Positions 42,304 to 49,181 of a DNA stretch of 49,181 bases are shown piece by piece. The translations under genes were made by a program, and so were the position numbers. Position 1 is the first letter of the stretch; each line of letters opens with the position of its first letter. The DNA is from an uncultured Bacteroides sp. (GTDB lineage: Bacteria; Bacteroidota; Bacteroidia; Bacteroidales; Bacteroidaceae): contig CALULP010000017.1 in NCBI GenBank assembly GCA_944321495.1, forward strand, positions 1 through 49,181, written 5' to 3'. The notes under the pieces were generated by a model. It was not told the origin of the DNA. It searched no databases and saw only the letters and a list, made by a program, of their open reading frames with translations.

Positions 42304-42767
42304 TGGGAAAATTTAATAAAACCGGAAAACGTGGAATGCCGGCGCTGAACACTTCTTCTCTGCCTGACCTTATCTTTACGTTGTTGTTCTTCTTCATGAT
42401 TGTAACAACCATGCGTGAAGTTACCTTGAAGGTTGAGTTTAGGGCTCCGGAAGCTACAGAATTGGAAAAGCTTGAAAAGAAGTCATTGGTTACTTTCATC
42501 TATGTAGGTCGTCCTACTGCTGAGTTCCGTGCGAAGTTGGGTGATGAAAGTCGTATCCAATTGAACGACAGTTTTGCAGAGGTAGCTGAGATTCAAGACT
42601 ACATTATTGGTGAACGCGCCAGTATGAAGGAAGAAGACCAGCCGCTGATGCAGGTTTCTTTGAAGGTAGACCGTGACACCCGCATGGGTATCGTGACCGA
42701 TATCAAAGAGGCTCTCCGTCAAGCTTATGCATTGAAGATTAACTACTCTGCTGTTGAACGTCAGTAA
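42303..42767 (+). CDS. exbD: ExbD/TolR biopolymer transport protein, second copy
   Basis: A 154-residue ExbD of normal length. The basic N-terminus MGKFNKTGKRGMPALNTSS leads to the membrane helix LPDLIFTLLFFFMIVTTMR (about 20-38), with the key Asp in PDLIF. The periplasmic domain ends DIKEALRQAYALKINYSAVER. The ATG overlaps the preceding stop codon (TAATG, 1 nt), so translation is coupled. It is the last gene of the operon, followed 20 nt on by a strong terminator. It differs from the first copy by lacking the Pro/Gln linker. Confidence 0.92.
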   Translation: MGKFNKTGKRGMPALNTSSLPDLIFTLLFFFMIVTTMREVTLKVEFRAPEATELEKLEKKSLVTFIYVGRPTAEFRAKLGDESRIQLNDSFAEVAEIQDYIIGERASMKEEDQPLMQVSLKVDRDTRMGIVTDIKEALRQAYALKINYSAVERQ

Positions 42768-42787
42768 AAGTTAATTCATAACCCGAA

Positions 42788-42823
42788 TAAAAAAGCCGCA
42801 TGTTTTGCATGCGGCTTTTTTTG
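42788..42823 (+). terminator. exb operon terminator
   Basis: AAAAAAGCCGCATG and CATGCGGCTTTTTTT form a strong stem with a TTTTG loop. Confidence 0.92.
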
Positions 42824-43092
42824 TGCCCTTAAGAACTTTGCTTCGTGGCGTTTTGGTAGAAAAATTGTACTTGTGTCGAAAATAATTTCCTGTTTTTCCA
42901 CTGTGGCACAAAAAAATTCAATAGCTTTGTAGCCGGTAAATTGTACACAATGGATTATGCCGGTAGAATACAACGGACACGGCAGGCATTCCTCGTTTCA
43001 TCTGCCTGTGTAATCGCCCTTGCAAGAATGGCGATGCGTCCTTGGTGTGCCTCAGTATTAAATTTTACTAACGGTGGTAAAATTTTCTCAGC

Positions 43093-43102
43093 GGGGGGGG
43101 GG
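43093..43102 (+). repeat. G10 homopolymer upstream of the fimbrial genes
   Basis: Ten guanines within the 42950 short ORF. Tracts of this kind are prone to slipped-strand length change. Confidence 0.8.
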
Positions 43103-43236
43103 TACACGCGGGTATTTGCTCCAGTTATTTAACCTTCCCAAGGTTGTCGGAAACTTGTCCGGCAGCCATTCATTTTTCCAAAGAAATACACAAGATATGC
43201 TGTATCTTCGCCATGCCGCGAAGCCAGCGAAAGTAT

Positions 43237-43290
43237 ATCCCCGGGAACTGCACAGGACTTTGCCCTGTGCAGTTCCCGGGGATTTTTGTT
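43237..43290 (+). terminator. Terminator-like hairpin in the fimbrial leader
   Basis: ATCCCCGGGAACTGCACAGG is perfectly inverted at 43264-43283, with a 7-nt loop, and is followed by TTTTGTTT. It lies 32-85 nt before the ATG at 43322, downstream of the possible promoters, so it could act as an attenuator rather than a plain terminator. Confidence 0.75.
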
Positions 43291-43321
43291 TCCGTATGGA
43301 TGAATTTATTATATGTACGAT

Positions 43322-44578
43322 ATGAACAAGAACTTGAAAACAGTATTGACCGTACTGCTATCCTTTGTCCTGCTGCCCCTGTCGGCACAGGAAACGGCTG
43401 ATACGGTCTACACTTTCCGCTTCCTGCCGGACAGGGATATGTTCTATGTCCCGTATGGCGGCAACGGTGCGGAGCTGGCAAGGTTGGAAGACTGCGTGAA
43501 GCGGTACAAGGCGGACATCCTCTCCGGAAAGGTTCCGCTTTATGTGGATGGCTATAGCACGGTCGGGCAGGACGGGGCCGGAAACCTCGTTATGGCGAAG
43601 ACCCGCTCCAACCGCGTGAAGTCGGAGTTGATAACAAGACTGCAGCTGACCGAGGAGTGCTTCATCACGAAGAACCATTCCGGAGGCGGCGACTATGTGA
43701 CCGTGCGGCTCGTCATCCCTGCGGACAAGGATAAGGACGAGGAAGCTAAGCTGGCCGCCGAGCGTGCCGAACAGGAAAGACTGGCAGCGGAACAGGCTGA
43801 AGTGGAACGTATCGCCCGGGAGAAAGAGCAGGAACGCCTTGCCGCCGAGCAGGCCAAGGCGAACTTCGCACAGCCCGAGGCGGAAGCGCCCCTTACGGAA
43901 CCGGCCACGAAGCCAGCGGCCTCCTGGTATGCCGGCGTGGAGGGCGGAATGCCTTTTGGCACAAGCGCAATGGGCAGCTTTGGTGCAGACCGCACCACGC
44001 TGGGTTGGAGCGTGGGCATCTATGGCGGCTACCGTTTCAATCCCGTGTTCTCGCTCGAACTCCAGGCGGCATGGGGACAACTCACCATGAACAGTCGGGA
44101 TTGCTGTCCCGACTACTGGATGGGAGCGGATGGAAACCGCTACGAAGCTGCCGTAGCAGGCATGGACGGCTGGTATATGTCCGACCTCCAGAGCCATACC
44201 TCCGTGCAGCGTTATGCCGCACAGTTGAACGTGAACCTGCTCGGGCTCTTTGCCGGGACACGGGACAGCCGCTGGAGCCTCGACCTCTCGCCACACATTG
44301 CAGCCATAGGCACGAAGTCTGATTTCCGCCTCACGGACGGGAAAGCCGACGTCCTGCAAGGCGGCGCGCAGTGGCACTTCGGCGCGGGCGGCAACGTGCA
44401 GGCATCCTATACCTTCCCCGTTGGCCTGCAGCTCGGCATCTATACCGGAATGACATACCTCACAGGCAAACCGGTGGACGGCACGCCGGAGCACCTGCAC
44501 AAGGCAAACTATATCTGGGAAACCGGCCTGAGGCTCGGATGGAGCTTCGGCGCAAAAGATAAGGAGGACAGACAATGA
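43322..44578 (+). CDS. OmpA-like outer-membrane protein with DUF3575-type barrel, fimbrial locus
   Basis: A 418-residue outer-membrane protein. The signal peptide MNKNLKTVLTVLLSFVLLPLSAQ is followed by an OmpA-like domain (about 25-140: LPDRDMFYVPYGGNG, VPLYVDGYSTVG, AKTRSNRVKSELI). Next is a charged coiled coil (about 142-185, EEAKLAAERAEQERLAAEQ), and then a beta barrel (SWYAGVEGGMPFG, GWSVGIYGGYRFNPVFSLELQAAWG, YTFPVGLQLGIYTGMTYLTG, LRLGWSFGAK). Similar proteins stand at the head of FimB/Mfa-type fimbrial operons. The ATG at 43322 is preferred over 43313 because it gives the clean signal peptide. The stop overlaps the Mfa2-like start by 4 nt. A role as assembly platform or anchor is inference. 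Confidence 0.8.
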   Translation: MNKNLKTVLTVLLSFVLLPLSAQETADTVYTFRFLPDRDMFYVPYGGNGAELARLEDCVKRYKADILSGKVPLYVDGYSTVGQDGAGNLVMAKTRSNRVKSELITRLQLTEECFITKNHSGGGDYVTVRLVIPADKDKDEEAKLAAERAEQERLAAEQAEVERIAREKEQERLAAEQAKANFAQPEAEAPLTEPATKPAASWYAGVEGGMPFGTSAMGSFGADRTTLGWSVGIYGGYRFNPVFSLELQAAWGQLTMNSRDCCPDYWMGADGNRYEAAVAGMDGWYMSDLQSHTSVQRYAAQLNVNLLGLFAGTRDSRWSLDLSPHIAAIGTKSDFRLTDGKADVLQGGAQWHFGAGGNVQASYTFPVGLQLGIYTGMTYLTGKPVDGTPEHLHKANYIWETGLRLGWSFGAKDKEDRQ

Positions 44579-45987
44579 ACACTAAAGCTGTGAGATACCT
44601 GATGAAACGTAACCTGTCGCTCATGCTGGCGATGCTGATACTTTTGCTGCCGGCTTCTTGCGACAAGGGCATACACGAGAATGAATACCCCCTTTCGGAA
44701 GGCCAAGGGGCGATGATTATAGGACTGGACAGCGGGGCGGAGGTTGAGGACCTCACGCTCTACCTCTTCGGCAGCGACGGTACCGCCGCCCTCTGCGAGA
44801 CTTACGACAATCCCCGTGAGCTGGCTTCGGGGCATATCCCCGTTCCGGCGGGCAGCTACACGCTGGTTGTGGTAGCCAATGCGGGGACAGCCACTCCTAC
44901 GAAGGCCGATGCCTTACCCCGGCAGACAACCCTCCCCGACTTGGTGGAATGGCTGAAGGCCCACGCCGCCGACTTCCCCGGTATGCTCACCGCCTCGGAG
45001 CAGATAGAGGTCGGTGCCGGTGACATCGAGCGGCTGCGCCTGGTGCTGACGGACGGCACAGGCGGCATACGCCTTTCCACGGTGCGCCTTGCGCTCACTG
45101 TGCCGGGGCTGGACTTGCCGGCTTATGCGACCCGTGCGGGTGGCGACAGCAAGCCCTTGCGCTGCGTGGCAGAGGTCTACCAGACAGGTACGAACAATCG
45201 CGTACACCGCCATGTACAGGACTGTGCCTTGCAATCGGACGGCACATACTTTGCCGAACTCTCCCTGATGCCGGGCGACTACGACCTGCACCTTTGGGCG
45301 GACTGGGACGGCGGCTATTACAACGCCGACGACTTGAACAAAGTCCTTGTCCTTACCGATAACTATGTGGCCAACGGCGAGACGGACAAGAAGGATGCGT
45401 ACTATGGAAGCCTCTCCCTAACCCTCCCCAGTGGGGAGGGAACCCAGACTGGGCAAAGCTCCTCCACGGGGGGAGTTGAGGGGGCTGGAGTTGAGGGGGC
45501 TTCTGTCTCTTTGATGCGTCCTTTCGCCAAGTACCGCCTGATTGCCACCGACGTGGAAGCCTACTACAACTTGATAAGCAAGGGCGAAGCCCTGCCGCCT
45601 ATCGAGGACTTGCAGGTGCGCGTCACCTACGAGGGCTTCTTCCCCACAGGCTTCAACGTGGCCACGGGCAAGCCCAACGATGCGCTCAACACGGGCATAC
45701 ATTATACCTCCGTGCCTACCGTGGCCGAGGGGTATGACGCTGCCGTGAATCGCCAGGTGGGCGCGGACTTCGTGCTGACCAACGGCGAGGAATCGTTCGT
45801 CAACGTCACCATACAGATGGTGGACACACGCACGGGCGATATAGTCGCTACCGTGCAGCACGTCAAGATACCCTACAAGCGGGGCCACCTTACCACCGTC
45901 ACGGGTCACTTCCTTACGGCAGGAAAGACGCCGGGCGGTGTGCAGATTGACACCGAGTGGGGCGATGATGTTGTCATAGAATTTTAA
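44575..45987 (+). CDS. FimB/Mfa2-family fimbrial anchor lipoprotein
   Basis: A 470-residue lipoprotein of the FimB/Mfa2 fimbrial family. The signal peptide (MKRNLSLMLAMLILLLPASC, lipobox LPASC, Cys at about 29) precedes a first beta domain, VEDLTLYLFGSDGTAALCETYDN...LPAGSYTLVVVANAG-like. The SVSLMRPFAKYRLIATD segment near 310-326 is the family hallmark, and the C-terminal domain ends KRGHLTTVTGHFLTAG. Between GSLSL and SVSLMRPF about 28 low-complexity residues (TLPSGEGTQTGQSSS...) are encoded by a repeat element (45410-45503) inserted in frame. Mfa2 homologues cap and anchor fimbriae on the outer membrane. Coupled to the OmpA-like gene. Confidence 0.85.
   Translation: MNTKAVRYLMKRNLSLMLAMLILLLPASCDKGIHENEYPLSEGQGAMIIGLDSGAEVEDLTLYLFGSDGTAALCETYDNPRELASGHIPVPAGSYTLVVVANAGTATPTKADALPRQTTLPDLVEWLKAHAADFPGMLTASEQIEVGAGDIERLRLVLTDGTGGIRLSTVRLALTVPGLDLPAYATRAGGDSKPLRCVAEVYQTGTNNRVHRHVQDCALQSDGTYFAELSLMPGDYDLHLWADWDGGYYNADDLNKVLVLTDNYVANGETDKKDAYYGSLSLTLPSGEGTQTGQSSSTGGVEGAGVEGASVSLMRPFAKYRLIATDVEAYYNLISKGEALPPIEDLQVRVTYEGFFPTGFNVATGKPNDALNTGIHYTSVPTVAEGYDAAVNRQVGADFVLTNGEESFVNVTIQMVDTRTGDIVATVQHVKIPYKRGHLTTVTGHFLTAGKTPGGVQIDTEWGDDVVIEF
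45410..45503. repeat. REP-like element within the Mfa2-like gene
   Basis: Contains CTCCCTAACCCTCCCCAGTGGGGAGGG (split: stem CCCTCCCC-AGT-GGGGAGGG) and GAGTTGAGGGGGCT twice. The first part is shared with the intergenic repeat 15452-15487. The insertion keeps the reading frame. Confidence 0.7.
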
Positions 45988-46059
45988 GAAACGTTGCGGC
46001 GTAAGCCGCAAGAATACAGTATATTCGCTCTTTGACATGGTGGGACAAAAATAAATCGC

Positions 46060-46067
46060 TATCTTTG
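46060..46067 (+). promoter_or_regulatory. -7 box for the small gene / GNAT pair
   Basis: TATCTTTG, exact TAnnTTTG match, 31 nt before the ATG at 46099. A TTTG at 46031-46034 is 25 nt upstream, 4 nt more than usual. Confidence 0.6.
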
Positions 46068-46098
46068 CAGTGTAAACCAAAGATAGAAAGGAGAAGTT

Positions 46099-46278
46099 AT
46101 GGCAAGACCAATCAAGGAAACGCCGATACTCTTCGGCGAAGACGCCCGGCGCTTTGAGGAGCGGATGAAGCAAGTCCGCAAAGAGACGCCGGAGGAAAGA
46201 GAAAGAAGAAATGCGAACTACGAGCTTTTTAAAAAGATGCTTGAATTGGGAGAACAGACAAGAAAGAAAAGCGTATGA
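46099..46278 (+). CDS. Small charged protein, possible antitoxin
   Basis: A 59-residue protein not previously boxed by simple gene calling. It begins MARPIKETPILFGEDARRFEE and then forms one highly charged helix (RMKQVRKETPEERERRNANYELFKKMLELG). A purine-rich GAAAGGAGAAG lies just before the ATG. Its TGA overlaps the ATG of the GNAT gene (ATGA), so the two are translationally coupled. The arrangement (small charged protein, then GNAT) is that of type II toxin-antitoxin modules with acetyltransferase toxins, and I recall similar MARPI... proteins beside GNATs in Bacteroides. The role is inferred from context only; no DNA-binding fold is evident. Confidence 0.75.
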   Translation: MARPIKETPILFGEDARRFEERMKQVRKETPEERERRNANYELFKKMLELGEQTRKKSV

Positions 46279-46853
46279 AAGTAAGTTTGCAAGCACCGTT
46301 CTCGGCTTACATCATCCGTAAGTTAGGAACAGACGAGAAAGTAAAATCGTTCGACTGCGGTGATGCCGACTTGAACGATTTTATTTTGAATGAATCTGGG
46401 CTATACCGCAAGGCGTTGTTGGCGGTTACGTATGTATTCGAGGCTATAGATGATGCTGAACACGAGCATATTGCCGCCTATTTCAGTCTGGCAAACGACC
46501 GTGTGTCAATAACTGACTTCCCAAATAAAACGGAATTCAATCGTTTCCGTAAGCATCGATTCGTCAACGAAAAGAGGTTGAAAAGCTATCCTGCGGCAAA
46601 GATTTGTCGCTTAGCGGTAAGCCAAGAATTGAAAGGGCAACATATCGGGGAGTTTTTGGCGGATTCTATTAAAAAGTTCTTCCTCGCCGACAACAAGACC
46701 GGATGCCGTTTCCTCACCGTGGATGCTTATGCTGCCGCCATTCCTTTTTATCTGAAGCAGAAGTTCGTGCCGCTGACGGTGGAAGACGAGGGGCGGAAAC
46801 CCGCCTGCTCTACTTCGACCTCAACGACATTGCCGATTAGGCCATACACATAA
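46275..46853 (+). CDS. GNAT acetyltransferase with frameshifted C-terminus
   Basis: A 192-residue GNAT-fold N-acetyltransferase. AFSYI-like start VSLQAPFSAYIIRKLGTDEKVKSFDCGDADLNDFI, then AAYFSLANDRVSI and the acetyl-CoA loop SQELKGQHIGEFLADSIKKFF (about 115-135), and VDAYAAAIPFYLKQKFVPL (about 154-172). After EDEG the frame changes: the annotated tail GRKPACSTSTSTTLPIRPYT is unlike the family. The same bases in another frame give ETRLLYFDLNDIAD then TAG, the expected family ending. So one base was gained or two were lost near GAGGGGCGG (about 46790). The active core is intact. It may be an acetylating toxin paired with the gene before. Confidence 0.8.
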   Translation: MKVSLQAPFSAYIIRKLGTDEKVKSFDCGDADLNDFILNESGLYRKALLAVTYVFEAIDDAEHEHIAAYFSLANDRVSITDFPNKTEFNRFRKHRFVNEKRLKSYPAAKICRLAVSQELKGQHIGEFLADSIKKFFLADNKTGCRFLTVDAYAAAIPFYLKQKFVPLTVEDEGRKPACSTSTSTTLPIRPYT

Positions 46854-46874
46854 CCAAGTTATAGCGATTTACGC

Positions 46875-46931
46875 AAGTCCCGCCTTTCCGTGGCGCACGC
46901 GCAGTGCCCACCGGCAGGCGGGACTTTTTTG
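46875..46931 (+). terminator. Terminator after the GNAT gene
   Basis: AAGTCCCGCCT pairs with AGGCGGGACTT, with a structured loop of about 30 nt and a T6 tail. Confidence 0.85.
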
Positions 46932-46992
46932 TCCCTGCATGTCTCATGAGCTATACCCAAACAGAGGATAGTAACATTAAAATATATACAAT

Positions 46993-48168
46993 ATGAAACA
47001 TTGGAAATACATGCTCATGGCGTTTGCGGTGGTTATCCTTGCCACATCTTGCAGCCAGGACTTGGCGGAGGATGGCGGAGACACCCCTTTCACAGGGCAG
47101 ACGCAGACTTACACCTTCACCGTGTCGCCCGACATTGTGATGGAGGGCGATGCCAAGACGCGCTCGGAAGGAACAACGGAGGAGATGCCGACGCGCTGCT
47201 TCATGCAAGTGTTCGACAGTGACGGAAACGACTGTACCTCGGTCATTGCAGGAGAGGAGGATAACGGCAGTTATACTTTTACGGTGACTCTTGCCTCTGA
47301 TAAATCCTAGGACTACTGCTTCTATGCGGATAACGGCACCGCTAACATCACCGACTTGCGCAATATTACATGGCCGGATACCGGCACTGTGGTAGCTTAC
47401 GCACATGTGTTGAGCGGAAAGCCCGAAGAAGTAACGACTTCCGTCACTTTGAAGCACATCGTTACAAAAATCACCTTGAAGCATATAGGTGACTCGTTTA
47501 CCGTGGCGGCCGGTGAAAAATTCAAAATCACGTTCCCATGTGCCGATACGTATGATGTATTGAATAATGTAGCTTCTACTGAAAACGGCTATGAAAATTT
47601 CACCTATACCTTTGCTGAAGGAAAGACCATTGACGATGGTGACGAGGTTTGTTCTTTCTACACCATTGTGCCTCACCAAGTAGAAAATAATCCCGACATC
47701 ACCCTGAATTTGCATCACTTGACGCAGACAATCTCCAGTATAGAATGGAAGGTTAACTCCCACGTCACCCTGCAAGGCGACCTGTCGGAGGACAATCCCA
47801 AGTGGGGAGCGACAAGTGAATATGTGGAGGAGCAAATCGACTTCTTTTTCAATGATGAAAGCGGTGACCCCGAAGGAAATATTGTGGATGGTGTCTGCTA
47901 TTTTTATTTATCGCTAGGAAACATAGCAGATTTGGAAGCGGTTTTAAGTGCTATTTTTCATAAGAACGTAGAACTTGACTTTACAAAGAATAGTTATATT
48001 TTTGAAGAAGTCTTGGATAATAATTACACCTTTGCAGTAAGAAACAATACAGGTGATAAGAGTTTGACTATTTACATAAACGATAGTAAAACTCATATGA
48101 TTTACTATAATCCTTGGTATAGTGATAAGTATAAAGATTTTTCAGTCGTTTCAAGCAAATTGAATTAA
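46993..48168 (+). pseudogene. Fimbrillin-like lipoprotein with in-frame amber stop
   Basis: A lipoprotein gene of 391 codons broken by TAG at 47308-47310 (codon 106). Before it are signal peptide MKHWKYMLMAFAVVILATSC (lipobox LATSC), TRSEGTTEEMPTRCFMQVFD and TVTLASDKS. After it the same frame continues DYCFYADNG, then 280 more residues of beta-rich sequence (VVAYAHVLSGKPEEVTTSV, ITLKHIGDSFTVAAGEKFKI) to TAA at 48168. The paralogue at 48298 reads TYDFLFWAD at the matching place, so the TAG replaces a Tyr codon (TAT or TAC), a single base change. Either it is dead, or the amber codon is suppressed. Similar proteins are structural or tip pilins. Confidence 0.85.
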
Positions 48169-48297
48169 TCGACCGAATAAGCATACTACAAATAAAGGGA
48201 AGAGTCAATGTCACTCACCCACAAGCGACTCAATCAAAACAGGCATAAAATTTGGAGATAACAAAAGTTGATTTATTGACAAAAAAATAAAACAAAG

Positions 48298-49179
48298 ATG
48301 AAGAAAAGACAGAATTTCTTGATGCTGGCAGCCGCAGCGCTCTTGGCATCCTGCAGTCCGAACGACGCGCTGCAAAACACAGTACACAACAACGAGGGTC
48401 TGAAGCCGATGACCATCACCGCAAAGGTACCCACAGAAGGGATGCAGACACGCGCCACAGACGACGCAGCCGCAACGCGCTGCTACGTGCAGATACTCAA
48501 TGGCAATGGCACGGAATTGGAAGACGGCAATTCCAAACCCATAAAGATGGACTCGAAGAGCGGCTCTTTCACCACCACGGTGTACCTCAACGGGACCAAC
48601 ACCTACGACTTCCTCTTCTGGGCGGACACGGAAGCTACCGATGCTGCCGCTCCTGCGGATTTGAGAGCCGTGGAATACACCAACGGGAAAACCATCGCTT
48701 GGGCTGGAAATGATTTGGACAAAATGTGGAACGCGGATGGCGTAGACGTGACATTATACCATGTCGTTTCCCGTGTGACCGTGATGACGGAATCTGGTTT
48801 CACCGTCAACGAAAAATGGCCGCTTACCGTCACCGTGCCGACCGTGTTCAGTACGTACAACGTGGAAACGGGAGAAGTGACAGGGCAGGTTGATAAGGGC
48901 TATACGTTTAGTGCCGCCTCTACGACTTATGATGCCAATGCGGAAGTAGGCCATTTCTACGTCTTGGGCGACGGCAACACACAGAAAATTGCTTTGCATT
49001 ACAAGGGCCCGTTGGAAAATCCGGCCATTGAAATCAATGACGTACCTGTTTCAGCCAACACCCATATCACGGTGAAGGGCAACATCTACAATGCCGGACT
49101 GGTTGATGGCTATATCACGGCCACAGTAAGCGAGGTTTGGAAGCCTGAAGTAACGGAAGACTTTGATGGTGGGCTCTGA
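48298..49179 (+). CDS. Fimbrillin-like (DUF6562-type) lipoprotein
   Basis: A 293-residue lipoprotein that ends with TGA two bases before the window's end. The signal peptide MKKRQNFLMLAAAALLASC has lipobox LASC. The mature part has the Bacteroides fimbrillin-like N-terminal pattern MTITAKVPTEGMQTRATDD, ATRCYVQILNGNG and NTYDFLFWADT, then YHVVSRVTVMTE, and a second beta domain with VGHFYVLGDGNTQKIALHY and NTHITVKGNIYNAG. It resembles DUF6562/fimbrillin-like proteins. It is the intact paralogue of the broken gene before it, 129 nt upstream. No promoter box was recognised in the gap. Likely a minor or tip fimbrial component, but not the main pilin for certain. Confidence 0.82.
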   Translation: MKKRQNFLMLAAAALLASCSPNDALQNTVHNNEGLKPMTITAKVPTEGMQTRATDDAAATRCYVQILNGNGTELEDGNSKPIKMDSKSGSFTTTVYLNGTNTYDFLFWADTEATDAAAPADLRAVEYTNGKTIAWAGNDLDKMWNADGVDVTLYHVVSRVTVMTESGFTVNEKWPLTVTVPTVFSTYNVETGEVTGQVDKGYTFSAASTTYDANAEVGHFYVLGDGNTQKIALHYKGPLENPAIEINDVPVSANTHITVKGNIYNAGLVDGYITATVSEVWKPEVTEDFDGGL

Positions 49180-49181
49180 CC

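Larger units (their letters stand above)
42824..43321. other. 498-nt leader region of the fimbrial locus
   Basis: No protein gene is recognised. The stretch holds TAGCTTTG (42922-42929, exact -7 match), a possible short ORF from ATG 42950 (60 codons, ending at 43132), a G10 tract (43093-43102), a near-consensus TATCTTCG (43203-43210) and a 20-bp perfect hairpin (43237-43283). If the G tract lost one base, the short ORF would run on to 43325 and overlap the ATG of the next gene as ATGA. Which promoter is used is not decided. Confidence 0.5.

Noticed and set aside
46993..49181. Stop-codon reassignment (TAG as amino acid) in this organism
   Set aside because: Other genes here end in TAG normally (for example topB), so a genome-wide change of code is not supported.

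Overview
The window looks like chromosome of a Bacteroidales bacterium, most likely Bacteroides or a close relative. Evidence: promoters of the TTTG / TAnnTTTG (-33/-7) type, few Shine-Dalgarno sequences, SPII lipoproteins, a FimB/Mfa-type fimbrial locus, a TonB-ExbB-ExbD-ExbD energy module, a paired methylmalonyl-CoA mutase, and a DUF4988-like collagen-repeat lipoprotein. Most of the window is conserved housekeeping DNA. The accessory parts are around 10.6-13.2 kb, 19.1-22.5 kb and 42.8-49.2 kb (right edge).

Layout. 0.2-0.85 kb: cytidylate-kinase-like gene (-). 1.2-5.4 kb: lysS-gpsA-pgi (+). 5.5-6.3 kb: HAD phosphatase/mutase. 6.5-10.5 kb: mutA-mutB. 10.7-13.2 kb: collagen-like lipoprotein whose start codon is out of frame because of a C9 tract, then an HU-like protein. 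13.4-15.5 kb: topB. 15.5-19.1 kb (-): aroC, M20 dipeptidase, Nudix hydrolase, separated by unusual convergent microsatellites. 19.9-22.5 kb: secreted/surface proteins. 22.7-24.7 kb: UPF0597 desulfidase/dehydratase and a SlyD-type isomerase. 24.9-31.2 kb: branched-chain amino acid operon ilvD-ilvB-ilvN-(acyl-ACP thioesterase)-ilvC, preceded by a leader peptide and attenuator. 31.3-36.2 kb: 23-bp tandem array, then (-) UPF1-like helicase, pfkA, and ispH/cmk. 36.8-42.8 kb: tonB, polyprenyl synthase, an unknown gene, TatD, tRNA-Ser(GGA), and exbB-(4-TM protein)-exbD-exbD. 42.8-49.2 kb: fimbrial locus with an OmpA-like barrel, Mfa2-like anchor, a small gene plus GNAT pair, and two fimbrillin-like lipoproteins, the first broken by an amber codon.

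How the genes work together. Lysyl-tRNA charging, glycerol-3-phosphate supply, glycolysis (pgi, pfkA), succinate-to-propionate chemistry (mutAB), valine/isoleucine synthesis, isoprenoids (ispH, polyprenyl synthase), CMP kinase and the TonB energy system form the core. The surface genes show signs of switching or decay: a C9 tract in the signal-peptide region of the collagen-like lipoprotein, a G10 tract and a 20-bp terminator-like hairpin ahead of the fimbrial genes, a repeat element inserted in frame in the Mfa2-like gene, and a nonsense codon in a fimbrillin gene.

The most notable signals are (1) the C9 phase-variation candidate at 10714-10722, (2) the ilv leader peptide/attenuator at 24977-25152, (3) the G10 tract plus leader hairpin at 42922-43322, (4) a recurring intergenic architecture of 7- or 8-bp repeats that converge as inverted arrays, and (5) strictly periodic 21-, 23- and 24-bp arrays. 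All reading was done by eye; no database search was run.
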